Shown here: positions 14,843-21,000 of the stretch, piece after piece
How positions within the stretch are numbered: position 1 is the stretch's first letter
Layout: the number at the start of each line of letters is the position of its first letter
NCBI GenBank assembly: GCA_029004695.1
Contig: JAQVZB010000007.1
Coordinates: forward strand, 1-23,959
Direction: 5' to 3'
DNA from: Bacilli bacterium
GTDB taxonomy: Bacteria > Bacillota_I > Bacilli_A > RF39 > UBA660
Length of the DNA: 23,959 nucleotides
Made by a program: the position numbers and the translations under genes
The notes under the pieces: generated by a model
What the model was told of the DNA's origin: nothing
The model's database searches: none
Seen by the model: only the letters and a program-made list of their open reading frames with translations

Positions 14843-15427
14843 TTATTCTTTATTTTCTAATTCTTCTTGAGATTCTTCAACATCTACTTGAGTAGTTTCT
14901 GCTATACTTGCTTCCATTTTTTCAAGTTCAGCTTCACGTTTAGCCATTTCTTTTTCAGCAATAGCTGCTTCTGCTCCTTGAGCTGCAAGTTCTTCATCAT
15001 TTATACCCTTAATAGCTATGCCCATATTTCGAGCGGTACCTTCAATAATATCCTTAGCACCTTCAATATCATAAGCGTTTATATCTGGCATTTTTATTTC
15101 AGCAATATGTTTTAAATCATCTTTTGTTATTGTTGCTACTACTTCATTAGCCCCTTTAGCACTACCTTTATTAACTTTAGCAAATTTTTTAATTAAAAAT
15201 GCAGCAGGGGGAGTTTTAAGAATAAAATCATAACTTCGATCATTATATAATGTGATTTCAACAGGTACTATGTCACCCATTTTATCTTTAGAAGCATCAT
15301 TAAATTTTGTGCAAAACTCTTGTAAATTAATACCAGCAGGTCCTAATACGGTTCCAACTGGTGGAGCAGGTGTTGCTTTACCAGCAGGTATTTGTAATTT
15401 TATTTTTTTTACGATTTCTTTAGCCAC
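14843..15427 (-). CDS. rplK: 50S ribosomal protein L11 with a C-terminal extension
   Basis: A 194-residue protein, against about 141 for typical L11. Residues 1-140 hold the normal N-terminal proline-rich helix region (PAPPVG, 20-25) and the RNA-binding domain (KTPPAAFLIKKFAK, ending IEGTARNMGIAI). Residues 141-194 are an added charged tail, likely helical (AAIAEKEMAKREAELEKMEA) with an acidic end. The residue after PPVG is threonine instead of the usual proline. GTG 15427 is chosen because it aligns with the family start (AKEIVKKIKLQ), with AAGGA ten bases upstream; a GTG nine bases earlier would sit only one base from that site. First gene of rplK-rplA, after its own promoter and an L1-type leader. 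Confidence 0.97.
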   Translation of the reverse strand: MAKEIVKKIKLQIPAGKATPAPPVGTVLGPAGINLQEFCTKFNDASKDKMGDIVPVEITLYNDRSYDFILKTPPAAFLIKKFAKVNKGSAKGANEVVATITKDDLKHIAEIKMPDINAYDIEGAKDIIEGTARNMGIAIKGINDEELAAQGAEAAIAEKEMAKREAELEKMEASIAETTQVDVEESQEELENKE

Positions 15428-15457
15428 GAAAAACACATCCTTTCAAATTATTTTCGC

Positions 15458-15495
15458 TTAGTGGTATGGGCAATCCGCATTTCCCTCCCACTTAA
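15458..15495 (-). promoter_or_regulatory. L1-binding type leader hairpin of rplK-rplA
   Basis: In the rplK leader, AGTGG pairs with CCACT (15460-15464 with 15488-15492) and GGG with CCC (15468-15470 with 15483-15485), separated by an asymmetric purine bulge and capped by an AAATGCGGATTG loop. Two short G-C helices with an internal loop is how L1 targets on 23S rRNA and L11-operon mRNAs look. The identification as the L1 repressor site is inference. Confidence 0.6.
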
Positions 15496-15529
15496 CAATA
15501 TATATTATAAATATATAACTGCAGTTAAG

Positions 15530-15558
15530 ATATTATCACAATCGATTACTATTTTCAA
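15530..15558 (-). promoter_or_regulatory. rplK-rplA promoter
   Basis: TTGAAA (15553-15558), 17-base spacer ending in TGTGA, TAATAT (15530-15535), placed in the nusG-rplK gap. A perfect 12-base palindrome TAACTGCAGTTA (15516-15527) lies over the expected start point. Confidence 0.65.
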
Positions 15559-15563
15559 GTAAA

Positions 15564-16100
15564 TTAATTTTTACTAACTTGGAAGAATTCAACTTCAACA
15601 GGTGTTTCTTGTCCAAATAAATCAATTAAAACAGTTAATCTACTATTATCAATATCTAAACTATCAATAGTTCCCATCATTCCTTTAAATGGTCCATCTA
15701 TTATTGTAACTTTAGTTCCAACTGATAATTCAGTATCCACATCCATTCTGGTCATTCCCATATTAGATAAAATTTTATCAATTTCTTGAGGAAGTAATGG
15801 AGTTGGCTTAGCTCCTTTACCACTAGAACCTATAAAACCAGTTACTCCTGGAGTATTACGAACTATATACCATGCTTCATCAGTCATAATCATTTCTACT
15901 AATATATAACCGGGAAACATTTTTTTTTGTTTTTCTTTAACGCTGCCATCCTTTAAGGTTTCTTTTACGGTTTCTTCAGGAACTATTATTCTAAAAATAC
16001 AATCTTGAAATCCCATTGATTCAGCACGCATTTCTAGTTTCTCTTTTACTTTACTTTCATGCCCACTATAAGTGTTAACTACATACCACTCTTTTTCCAT
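15564..16100 (-). CDS. nusG: Transcription elongation/termination factor NusG
   Basis: A 178-residue protein of usual length with the NGN domain (1-108, EKEWYVVNTYSGHESKVKE, PGYILVEM, VRNTPGVTGFIG) and the KOW domain (about 125-178, GTKVTIIDGPFKGMMGTI). It binds RNA polymerase and couples it to pausing, Rho or the ribosome. Its ATG overlaps the secE stop by one base (TAATG), so translation is coupled. It ends 6 bases before the -35 of rplK. Confidence 0.99.
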   Translation of the reverse strand: MEKEWYVVNTYSGHESKVKEKLEMRAESMGFQDCIFRIIVPEETVKETLKDGSVKEKQKKMFPGYILVEMIMTDEAWYIVRNTPGVTGFIGSSGKGAKPTPLLPQEIDKILSNMGMTRMDVDTELSVGTKVTIIDGPFKGMMGTIDSLDIDNSRLTVLIDLFGQETPVEVEFFQVSKN

Positions 16101-16336
16101 TATCCAATTATCTCCTTAATCCATGCAAATATAATATCTAGACCAAAGAAGTATAAGCCGAAAGCGATAATAAAAAGTATTGTTGCGATACTATATTTTA
16201 GCATTTCATTTTTATCTGGCCATCTCACTTTTTTCATTTCGTCTTTTATTTGTTTGAAAAGACTATCTTTTACTTGCTTGATACTCTTTTCATTTTTAGA
16301 TTTAGGAGCTTTTTTTGAACTTTCAATCTTATTCAT
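16100..16336 (-). CDS. secE: Preprotein translocase subunit SecE
   Basis: A 78-residue single-span membrane subunit of the SecYEG channel. A lysine-rich N-terminus, the family motif IKDEMKKVRWPDKNEM (30-45), and one hydrophobic helix (about 48-72). The ATG has GAGGTGATAAC before it. It lies directly upstream of nusG as in most bacteria. The rpmG (L33) gene that often precedes secE is not present in this gap. Confidence 0.97.
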   Translation of the reverse strand: MNKIESSKKAPKSKNEKSIKQVKDSLFKQIKDEMKKVRWPDKNEMLKYSIATILFIIAFGLYFFGLDIIFAWIKEIIG

Positions 16337-16360
16337 GTTATCACCTCATTTTTTTTCAAA

Positions 16361-16420
16361 ATAAAAACACCTCTGTGCTTAAACATAATATAACATATCA
16401 TTTAATTGTATGCAAGAGGT
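16361..16420 (-). terminator. Long-loop terminator of the mrnC-rlmB-sigH operon
   Basis: ACCTCT (16369-16374) pairs with AGAGGT (16415-16420), with a GC pair further in (16377-16378 with 16412-16413), then GTTTTTAT on the minus strand. It starts two bases after the sigma gene stop. The loop is about 40 bases and contains the secE promoter. Confidence 0.4.
16387..16415 (-). promoter_or_regulatory. secE-nusG promoter inside a terminator loop
   Basis: TTGCAT (16410-16415), 17-base spacer ending in TGT, TATATT (16387-16392). The start point near 16380 is past the upstream arm of the surrounding hairpin, so RNA from this promoter cannot form it. Confidence 0.7.
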
Positions 16421-16421
16421 T

Positions 16422-17024
16422 TTATAATAAATCTCTAATTTTAGAACGGATCCTTTGAATAGTATTATCAATTTGTTTAGTTTCTCGATGCAAAATTTTA
16501 GCAATTTCTATATATGTAAAACCATTTATTAATAATTTATATACTTCATGTTCTAAAGGAGATAAAATTCCATTGATTTTTTCAACTAATTCATTATAAG
16601 CTTCTAATGATTGAACCTTAATAAAAGGATCTGAATTTGGATCACCAATTATATCTTTTAAAGGTTTATTAAAAGATTCATATTCGTAATCCAAACTATA
16701 ATTTTCATTATTTTTTTTATTTTTAATCGTATCAGCTTTTCGTACACAATTTTGAATCTTTCGCTCAATAACTAAAGATATAAAAGTTGGAAGAGAAGCT
16801 TCTTTGTCACTTGAATAACTTACTAAAGCATCAGTAAATGCCAGCATAGCTTCTTGTCTTACTTCAGCAAAATCCATTCCTAAGACATAAAAGACTTTTT
16901 TATATTTAGACATAATAATATCAATAATATATTTATATTTTTCATATAGCATATCTTTAGCTTCTTCGTTGTTCTCATTAACAAGGTGAACTAATTCTAT
17001 ATCATTATACTCCAATTTTTTCAC
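16422..17024 (-). CDS. Sigma-70 family factor, SigH-like
   Basis: A 200-residue protein with region 2 (about 25-95, DFAEVRQEAMLAFTDALVSY and FISLVIERKIQNCVRKA) and region 4 with a helix-turn-helix (about 150-200, LSPLEHEVYKLLINGFTYIE, KQIDNTIQRIRSKIRDLL). No region 3, as in the SigH/Spo0H group. The place after mrnC-rlmB matches the sigH position in Bacillus, so sigH is likely by synteny. Whether it serves competence-like or other genes is not visible here. It overlaps the 3' end of rlmB by 20 bases, so it is translationally coupled. Confidence 0.88.
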   Translation of the reverse strand: MKKLEYNDIELVHLVNENNEEAKDMLYEKYKYIIDIIMSKYKKVFYVLGMDFAEVRQEAMLAFTDALVSYSSDKEASLPTFISLVIERKIQNCVRKADTIKNKKNNENYSLDYEYESFNKPLKDIIGDPNSDPFIKVQSLEAYNELVEKINGILSPLEHEVYKLLINGFTYIEIAKILHRETKQIDNTIQRIRSKIRDLL

Positions 17025-17688
17025 CTATCCTAAATAAAAGTATTCCAGCAGCTACTGAAGCATTTAAACTATTTACTTTGCCTTTCATAGGTATTTTAAT
17101 GATAACATCACTGTTTTGTTTAACTAATTTGCTTAAACCAAATCCTTCACTACCAATTACTAAACATATCTTATCACTATAAGATATATCTAGATAATTT
17201 TCTCCATCCATGTCAGCTGCATAAATAAAAAAGCCAATTTTTTTTAAAGTATTAATAATTTGTACTAAATTATTAACCATAATAATATTTACATGATTTA
17301 AAGCTCCACAACTAGTTTTCATTACCGTTTCATTCACAGCTACTGATCGGTCTTTAGGAATAATAATATTTTTAACTCCTTTAGCTTCACAAGTTCTTAT
17401 TATTGCTCCAAAATTATGAGGATCTTCTAAATGATCTAGAATTAAAACTAATTTATCGTTTCTAATATCATCAAGCGAGCCATATTCATAGTCATAGATA
17501 TCAACAATAATACCTTGATGATTTTTAGCCATTTTATCCATAATTTTAATATCAGTAATAATATATTTTAATTTATTATTTTTAATTATTTTAAAAATTT
17601 CTTCATTATGAAAATTTTTTGATAAGTAGATTTTTTTTATTTTACTTTTATCCAATTCATTAAAAACATTTTTTCCCCAAACTATCAT
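17005..17688 (-). CDS. rlmB: 23S rRNA (guanosine-2'-O-) methyltransferase RlmB
   Basis: A 227-residue SPOUT enzyme that methylates a conserved guanosine in the 23S peptidyl-transferase region (G2251 in E. coli). It has a short N-terminal RNA-binding domain (1-75), then motif 1 LDHLEDPHNFGAIIRTCEA (about 84-102), motif 2 VIGSEGFGLS (about 177-186) and motif 3 IPMKGKVNSLNASVAAGILL (about 199-218). It is slightly shorter than the usual 240-250 residues, through the N-terminal domain. Start and stop overlap neighbours on both sides (ATGA with mrnC, 20 bases with the sigma gene), so one operon. Confidence 0.96.
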   Translation of the reverse strand: MIVWGKNVFNELDKSKIKKIYLSKNFHNEEIFKIIKNNKLKYIITDIKIMDKMAKNHQGIIVDIYDYEYGSLDDIRNDKLVLILDHLEDPHNFGAIIRTCEAKGVKNIIIPKDRSVAVNETVMKTSCGALNHVNIIMVNNLVQIINTLKKIGFFIYAADMDGENYLDISYSDKICLVIGSEGFGLSKLVKQNSDVIIKIPMKGKVNSLNASVAAGILLFRIGEKIGV

Positions 17689-18041
17689 AATTCACCTACT
17701 ATATATTTCATTATTTCCTTAAATCTATTTTTATCATTTAAATACAAATACCCAAGTAAACATTCTAATCCAGTTGCTTTTTTATAAGTAATTATGTCAA
17801 CATTTTTACTTTTATGGCTAGAAGCATTTCTTCCTCTTTTTATGATATTTTGCTCACTATCAGTAATTATATTTAAATTTTCTAAACTCTCTAAAATTCT
17901 TCTTTGACTTTTAGCACTAACATAATTTAAACTAGCATTTTGGAGATCGTTAACATTAACTAGCCCGCTATTAATTAAGTACTCTCTAATATATAATTCG
18001 TATGCTGCATCACCTAAATAAGCTAAAACTAAATTATTCAT
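17685..18041 (-). CDS. mrnC: Mini-ribonuclease 3
   Basis: A 118-residue RNase III catalytic domain without a dsRNA-binding domain, which trims 23S rRNA ends in Firmicutes. The acidic catalytic motifs are LAYLGDAAYELYIREY (D11) and YKKATGLECLLGYLYL (E93), with RGRNA at 69-73. The Bacillus order is cysS-mrnC-rlmB; here cysS is missing and the gene has its own promoter. The ribosome site is weak (GGGTG, about six bases before the ATG). Confidence 0.95.
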   Translation of the reverse strand: MNNLVLAYLGDAAYELYIREYLINSGLVNVNDLQNASLNYVSAKSQRRILESLENLNIITDSEQNIIKRGRNASSHKSKNVDIITYKKATGLECLLGYLYLNDKNRFKEIMKYIVGEL

Positions 18042-18056
18042 ATAACACCCGAGAAA

Positions 18057-18085
18057 AATATATCATAAATATAATTAAATGTAAA
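18057..18085 (-). promoter_or_regulatory. Promoter of mrnC-rlmB-sigH
   Basis: TTTACA (18080-18085), 17-base spacer ending TGA, TATATT (18057-18062), leaving a leader of about 10 bases. The TG-extended -10 supports it. Confidence 0.7.
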
Positions 18086-18111
18086 ATAACAGAAAATCAT
18101 TTTTTAGGATC

Positions 18112-18134
18112 AAAAAAGTGTAAATTATTACACT
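18112..18134 (-). terminator. Terminator of the surface-protein gene
   Basis: AGTGTAA pairs with TTACACT (7 bp, loop TAAT) and is followed by TTTTTT. The stem overlaps the TAG stop codon (18133-18135). Confidence 0.75.
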
Positions 18135-19614
18135 ATTTTATAATTATATAAGGATCATTTATACTGCCAGTTCCTGATATCTTAACATCATCTTTTAAAT
18201 TAATAATCGGTCTTACTCCAAATAAACTATTAACATTATTATTAGATAAAGAACCATTAGATGTTATATACATTACTCTGGTTGTTTCTTCAAAGCTATA
18301 AGGACTTAAAGTCCACCAATCATAATTGGTTTTTAAATAATTAGTTAAATTGTCAGTATTGTTTATTAATCCAGCTAAAGATGCTTCATCAGCAGTTATT
18401 AATCCAACGGGATATTTTATCAAAGGCAAAGTATCAGATATTAAAAATTGATCATTTAAAGAAGAACATTTTAAATTTGGGGTTTTATTTGTATTTAATC
18501 TATAATAAGCAGCATAAATTGTGTTTTCTTTTTCAAAACCTAAACCGGTTGTATCACCACCTACTTCACTTTGTAATCTTCGATCGTTACAAAATAAAGT
18601 ATTTGATATATAAATTTCATATTCATTTCCTAATAAGTTATTTTCGTACCAATTATCTAAAGCTTTTTTTATAGTACTTTCTATTTCGTTTTTAACTGCA
18701 TTTTCTCTAGTATCAGATAACTCTCCATATATATAACCTATATATTTATTATCATCATAGCTTTGATTATAACTAGATGTGATAATATCTTCAGTAATTG
18801 ATCCGCATAATTCATCAAGGCATTTGCCTTCATAAATTAATTTAATTGATTCATCTCCATTTATACGTACTATTTTCCATTTCATACCCGCAAAAATTAA
18901 ATTATTATTTAGATAGTCTTTTGCTCCTCGATAATAATAACTATATCCGTAATCATCAATTATTTTATATAAATTATTTTCTTTTTCATTATTAATAACG
19001 TTAAAAGTATCTAAAGTTGGTTCTTTTATATTTGATAATCCACCATATTGAGTTAAGATATTAGATCCTAAAAAATTATCTTGGTATTCATTGATAATTA
19101 AATTTTCCATATCTAAAGTATTATGGATAAAACCAGAATTAATTCCAATCTTTATATACTTATTATCATTTGAATTATTTTTCATTACTAATCTAATTGA
19201 TTTGCTACTATCTGCTGCAATAATTCCGCTTATTTCATCTTTAGATAAAGAACTATGAAATATTTCTAATCCATCTAAATTTTCGTTATATTGAGAACAT
19301 GTTGAATCTATACATAGATCATAAACAACTTCATATTTAGTATCATAAGTTTCTATAGATTTAATATTTAAATCAAATGATTTTTCTTTATGAGCTTCAA
19401 TTTCTAAAATTAAACCAGGATAACCATTAATCGTTAAATAATAAGTTATATTAGATACTTTAGTATTAATAAATTCATTTACTTTATTATTTGAAAAAGC
19501 TCCCAAAGCAATATTAAGTGTCACCCCAAAAAGAACTATTACTAAAATAACAGTTAAATATAAAAAACGTTTTGTTTTAATTACTGTTTTAATAAATTCT
19601 TTGGTTTTTTTCAT
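18133..19614 (-). CDS. Anchored surface protein with a C-terminal DWWTLSP/VRPIINL domain
   Basis: A 493-residue protein with one N-terminal membrane helix (17-38, FLYLTVILVIVLFGVTLNIA) and no obvious lipobox, so the bulk should lie outside the cell. It has a beta-rich middle region and paired cysteines (CIDSTC, CLDELC, FCNDRR, LKCSS). Its C-terminal part (about 400-493) has YDWWTLSPYS and GVRPIINLKDDV, then GTGSINDPYII. That pattern is like DUF6273-type domains, where WWLRSP and GVRPAL motifs recur, seen in large gut-bacterial surface proteins. Function is unknown. It follows lgt but has its own promoter and terminator. AGGGG lies 11 bases before the ATG. Confidence 0.85.
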   Translation of the reverse strand: MKKTKEFIKTVIKTKRFLYLTVILVIVLFGVTLNIALGAFSNNKVNEFINTKVSNITYYLTINGYPGLILEIEAHKEKSFDLNIKSIETYDTKYEVVYDLCIDSTCSQYNENLDGLEIFHSSLSKDEISGIIAADSSKSIRLVMKNNSNDNKYIKIGINSGFIHNTLDMENLIINEYQDNFLGSNILTQYGGLSNIKEPTLDTFNVINNEKENNLYKIIDDYGYSYYYRGAKDYLNNNLIFAGMKWKIVRINGDESIKLIYEGKCLDELCGSITEDIITSSYNQSYDDNKYIGYIYGELSDTRENAVKNEIESTIKKALDNWYENNLLGNEYEIYISNTLFCNDRRLQSEVGGDTTGLGFEKENTIYAAYYRLNTNKTPNLKCSSLNDQFLISDTLPLIKYPVGLITADEASLAGLINNTDNLTNYLKTNYDWWTLSPYSFEETTRVMYITSNGSLSNNNVNSLFGVRPIINLKDDVKISGTGSINDPYIIIK

Positions 19615-19634
19615 TAAATCATGCCCCTATTATT

Positions 19635-19663
19635 AGTATATTCTATTTTTTAATCGTTTTCAA
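19635..19663 (-). promoter_or_regulatory. Promoter of the surface-protein gene
   Basis: TTGAAA (19658-19663), 17-base spacer, TATACT (19635-19640), 20 bases before the ATG. Same hexamers and spacing as the promoter at 20927-20955. Confidence 0.75.
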
Positions 19664-19688
19664 CTTGTTTTAAAAATACTTTATATTT

Positions 19689-20507
19689 TTAATAAAAATT
19701 GACATTATCAATATTATTTTTATCATTATATAAATCTTCGAATTTACTTTTTTTGCTATTAATGGTGATAATAATTAATCCAATAATTATCATTATTATA
19801 GAAACTATTTGTGCTATTTTAAACCCTTCCAGTAATAAGGCATCTGTTCGACTAATTTCAATAAAGAATCTAATAATTCCGTAGCCAATTAAATATAAAC
19901 CCGTTAAAGTTCCAACTTTAATATATTTACCTCTTCTAATAATAATAAATATGATGAATAATATAAGACAAGCTATCGATTCATAAAAAAATGTTGGTGT
20001 ATAGTATACCCCTTCAATATTCATGCCTTCTATTACAAAATCAGGCACAAAGAAATTCCTCAAATGTTCAGCTGTTGTAGCAGCTCCATGGGCTTCACTA
20101 TTAAAGAAATTACCCCATCTACCAATTGCTTGAGCTAAAATTAATGGAACAGCGATAAAGTCTAAATATCTGATTACTCTAACTTTGTATTTTTTACAAT
20201 ACAATAAGACAGTTAAAAATCCGGCAATTATTCCTCCGTGAATTGCTAATCCACCTTCCCATATTTCATATATTTCATTTAAATTATTACCAAAATAATC
20301 CCAGTTAAAAATTACATAATATAATCTTGCTCCAATTAAACCAAATATTATTGCCCAAAATGCCATGTTAAATACAAATTCAGTTTTAACTTTAAATTTT
20401 TTACCTTCTCTTTGAAATAATGAAATACCTACAATAACTGCTATAACTAATAAAACCGAATACCATCTAATTTCATAACCACTAATTGTTAATAATACTG
20501 AATTCAT
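19689..20507 (-). CDS. lgt: Prolipoprotein diacylglyceryl transferase
   Basis: A 272-residue multi-span membrane enzyme that moves diacylglycerol from phosphatidylglycerol to the lipobox cysteine of prolipoproteins. The Lgt signature GRWGNFFNSEAHG (129-141) is present, with the catalytic-region histidine GLAIHGG (H90), PTFFYES (171-177) and GIIRFFIEISR (R213, E217). About seven hydrophobic helices. Start overlaps the stop of the upstream membrane gene by one base (TAATG). Downstream an AT-only hairpin (AAAAATA/TATTTTT, about 19671-19690) may be a weak terminator. Confidence 0.97.
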   Translation of the reverse strand: MNSVLLTISGYEIRWYSVLLVIAVIVGISLFQREGKKFKVKTEFVFNMAFWAIIFGLIGARLYYVIFNWDYFGNNLNEIYEIWEGGLAIHGGIIAGFLTVLLYCKKYKVRVIRYLDFIAVPLILAQAIGRWGNFFNSEAHGAATTAEHLRNFFVPDFVIEGMNIEGVYYTPTFFYESIACLILFIIFIIIRRGKYIKVGTLTGLYLIGYGIIRFFIEISRTDALLLEGFKIAQIVSIIMIIIGLIIITINSKKSKFEDLYNDKNNIDNVNFY

Positions 20508-20908
20508 TACTTACTCCTAACTATTTGTTTAGTAATTGTAATATCTAATATTAAATTCATAAATGAAATAAAGATAGAGATAAAAAATGGTACAATCCAT
20601 CCTTCAACCACAAAGTTACTTCCGATTATTAAACTCGTAATTTTTAATATGATTACATTAACAAAAGGATAAAATAAACCTAAAGTATATACCGTAATAG
20701 GTAGTGTCAATATTTTAATAACTGGTTTTATAGTCATATCTAATATCATTATTATAAAAGCTCCAATAATAGCATATAAAAACCCGCCTATAAAAAAGCC
20801 TTTAAAAATACTTGCTGCCATTAATAATACTAAGGCATTAATTAATAGTTTTAATCCAAGTTCAATAATAAGCCATTTAGAATCTTTATTTTCTGTATAT
20901 ACCAACAT
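20507..20908 (-). CDS. YvlD-type four-helix membrane protein (phage-holin-like family)
   Basis: A 133-residue protein with four hydrophobic stretches (about 16-36, 40-60, 68-95, 103-125) and the family pattern MTIKPVIKILTLPITVYTLG (about 58-77) in the middle. The family is named after mycobacteriophage holins but is chromosomal in Firmicutes; a phage origin should not be assumed. It is translationally coupled to lgt, suggesting an envelope role. ATG 20908 has AGGTGAAG about six bases upstream. Confidence 0.88.
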   Translation of the reverse strand: MLVYTENKDSKWLIIELGLKLLINALVLLMAASIFKGFFIGGFLYAIIGAFIIMILDMTIKPVIKILTLPITVYTLGLFYPFVNVIILKITSLIIGSNFVVEGWIVPFFISIFISFMNLILDITITKQIVRSK

Positions 20909-20926
20909 TTATCTTCACCTTAAATC

Positions 20927-20955
20927 AGTATATAATTTTTTAAGTTTTTTTTCAA
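20927..20955 (-). promoter_or_regulatory. Promoter of the YvlD-type gene and lgt
   Basis: TTGAAA (20950-20955), 17-base spacer, TATACT (20927-20932), 18 bases before the ATG. Confidence 0.75.
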
Positions 20956-21000
20956 TGAAATTACTATAATATCCCAAAAAATTAAAAAATATATCAGAAT

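Noticed and set aside
18042..18132. T-box or riboswitch before mrnC
   Set aside because: The gap is only about 90 bases, filled by a terminator and a promoter, with no conserved T-box sequence.
20507..20908. Prophage signal from the holin-like gene
   Set aside because: It is the chromosomal YvlD-type family, coupled to lgt, with no other phage genes around.
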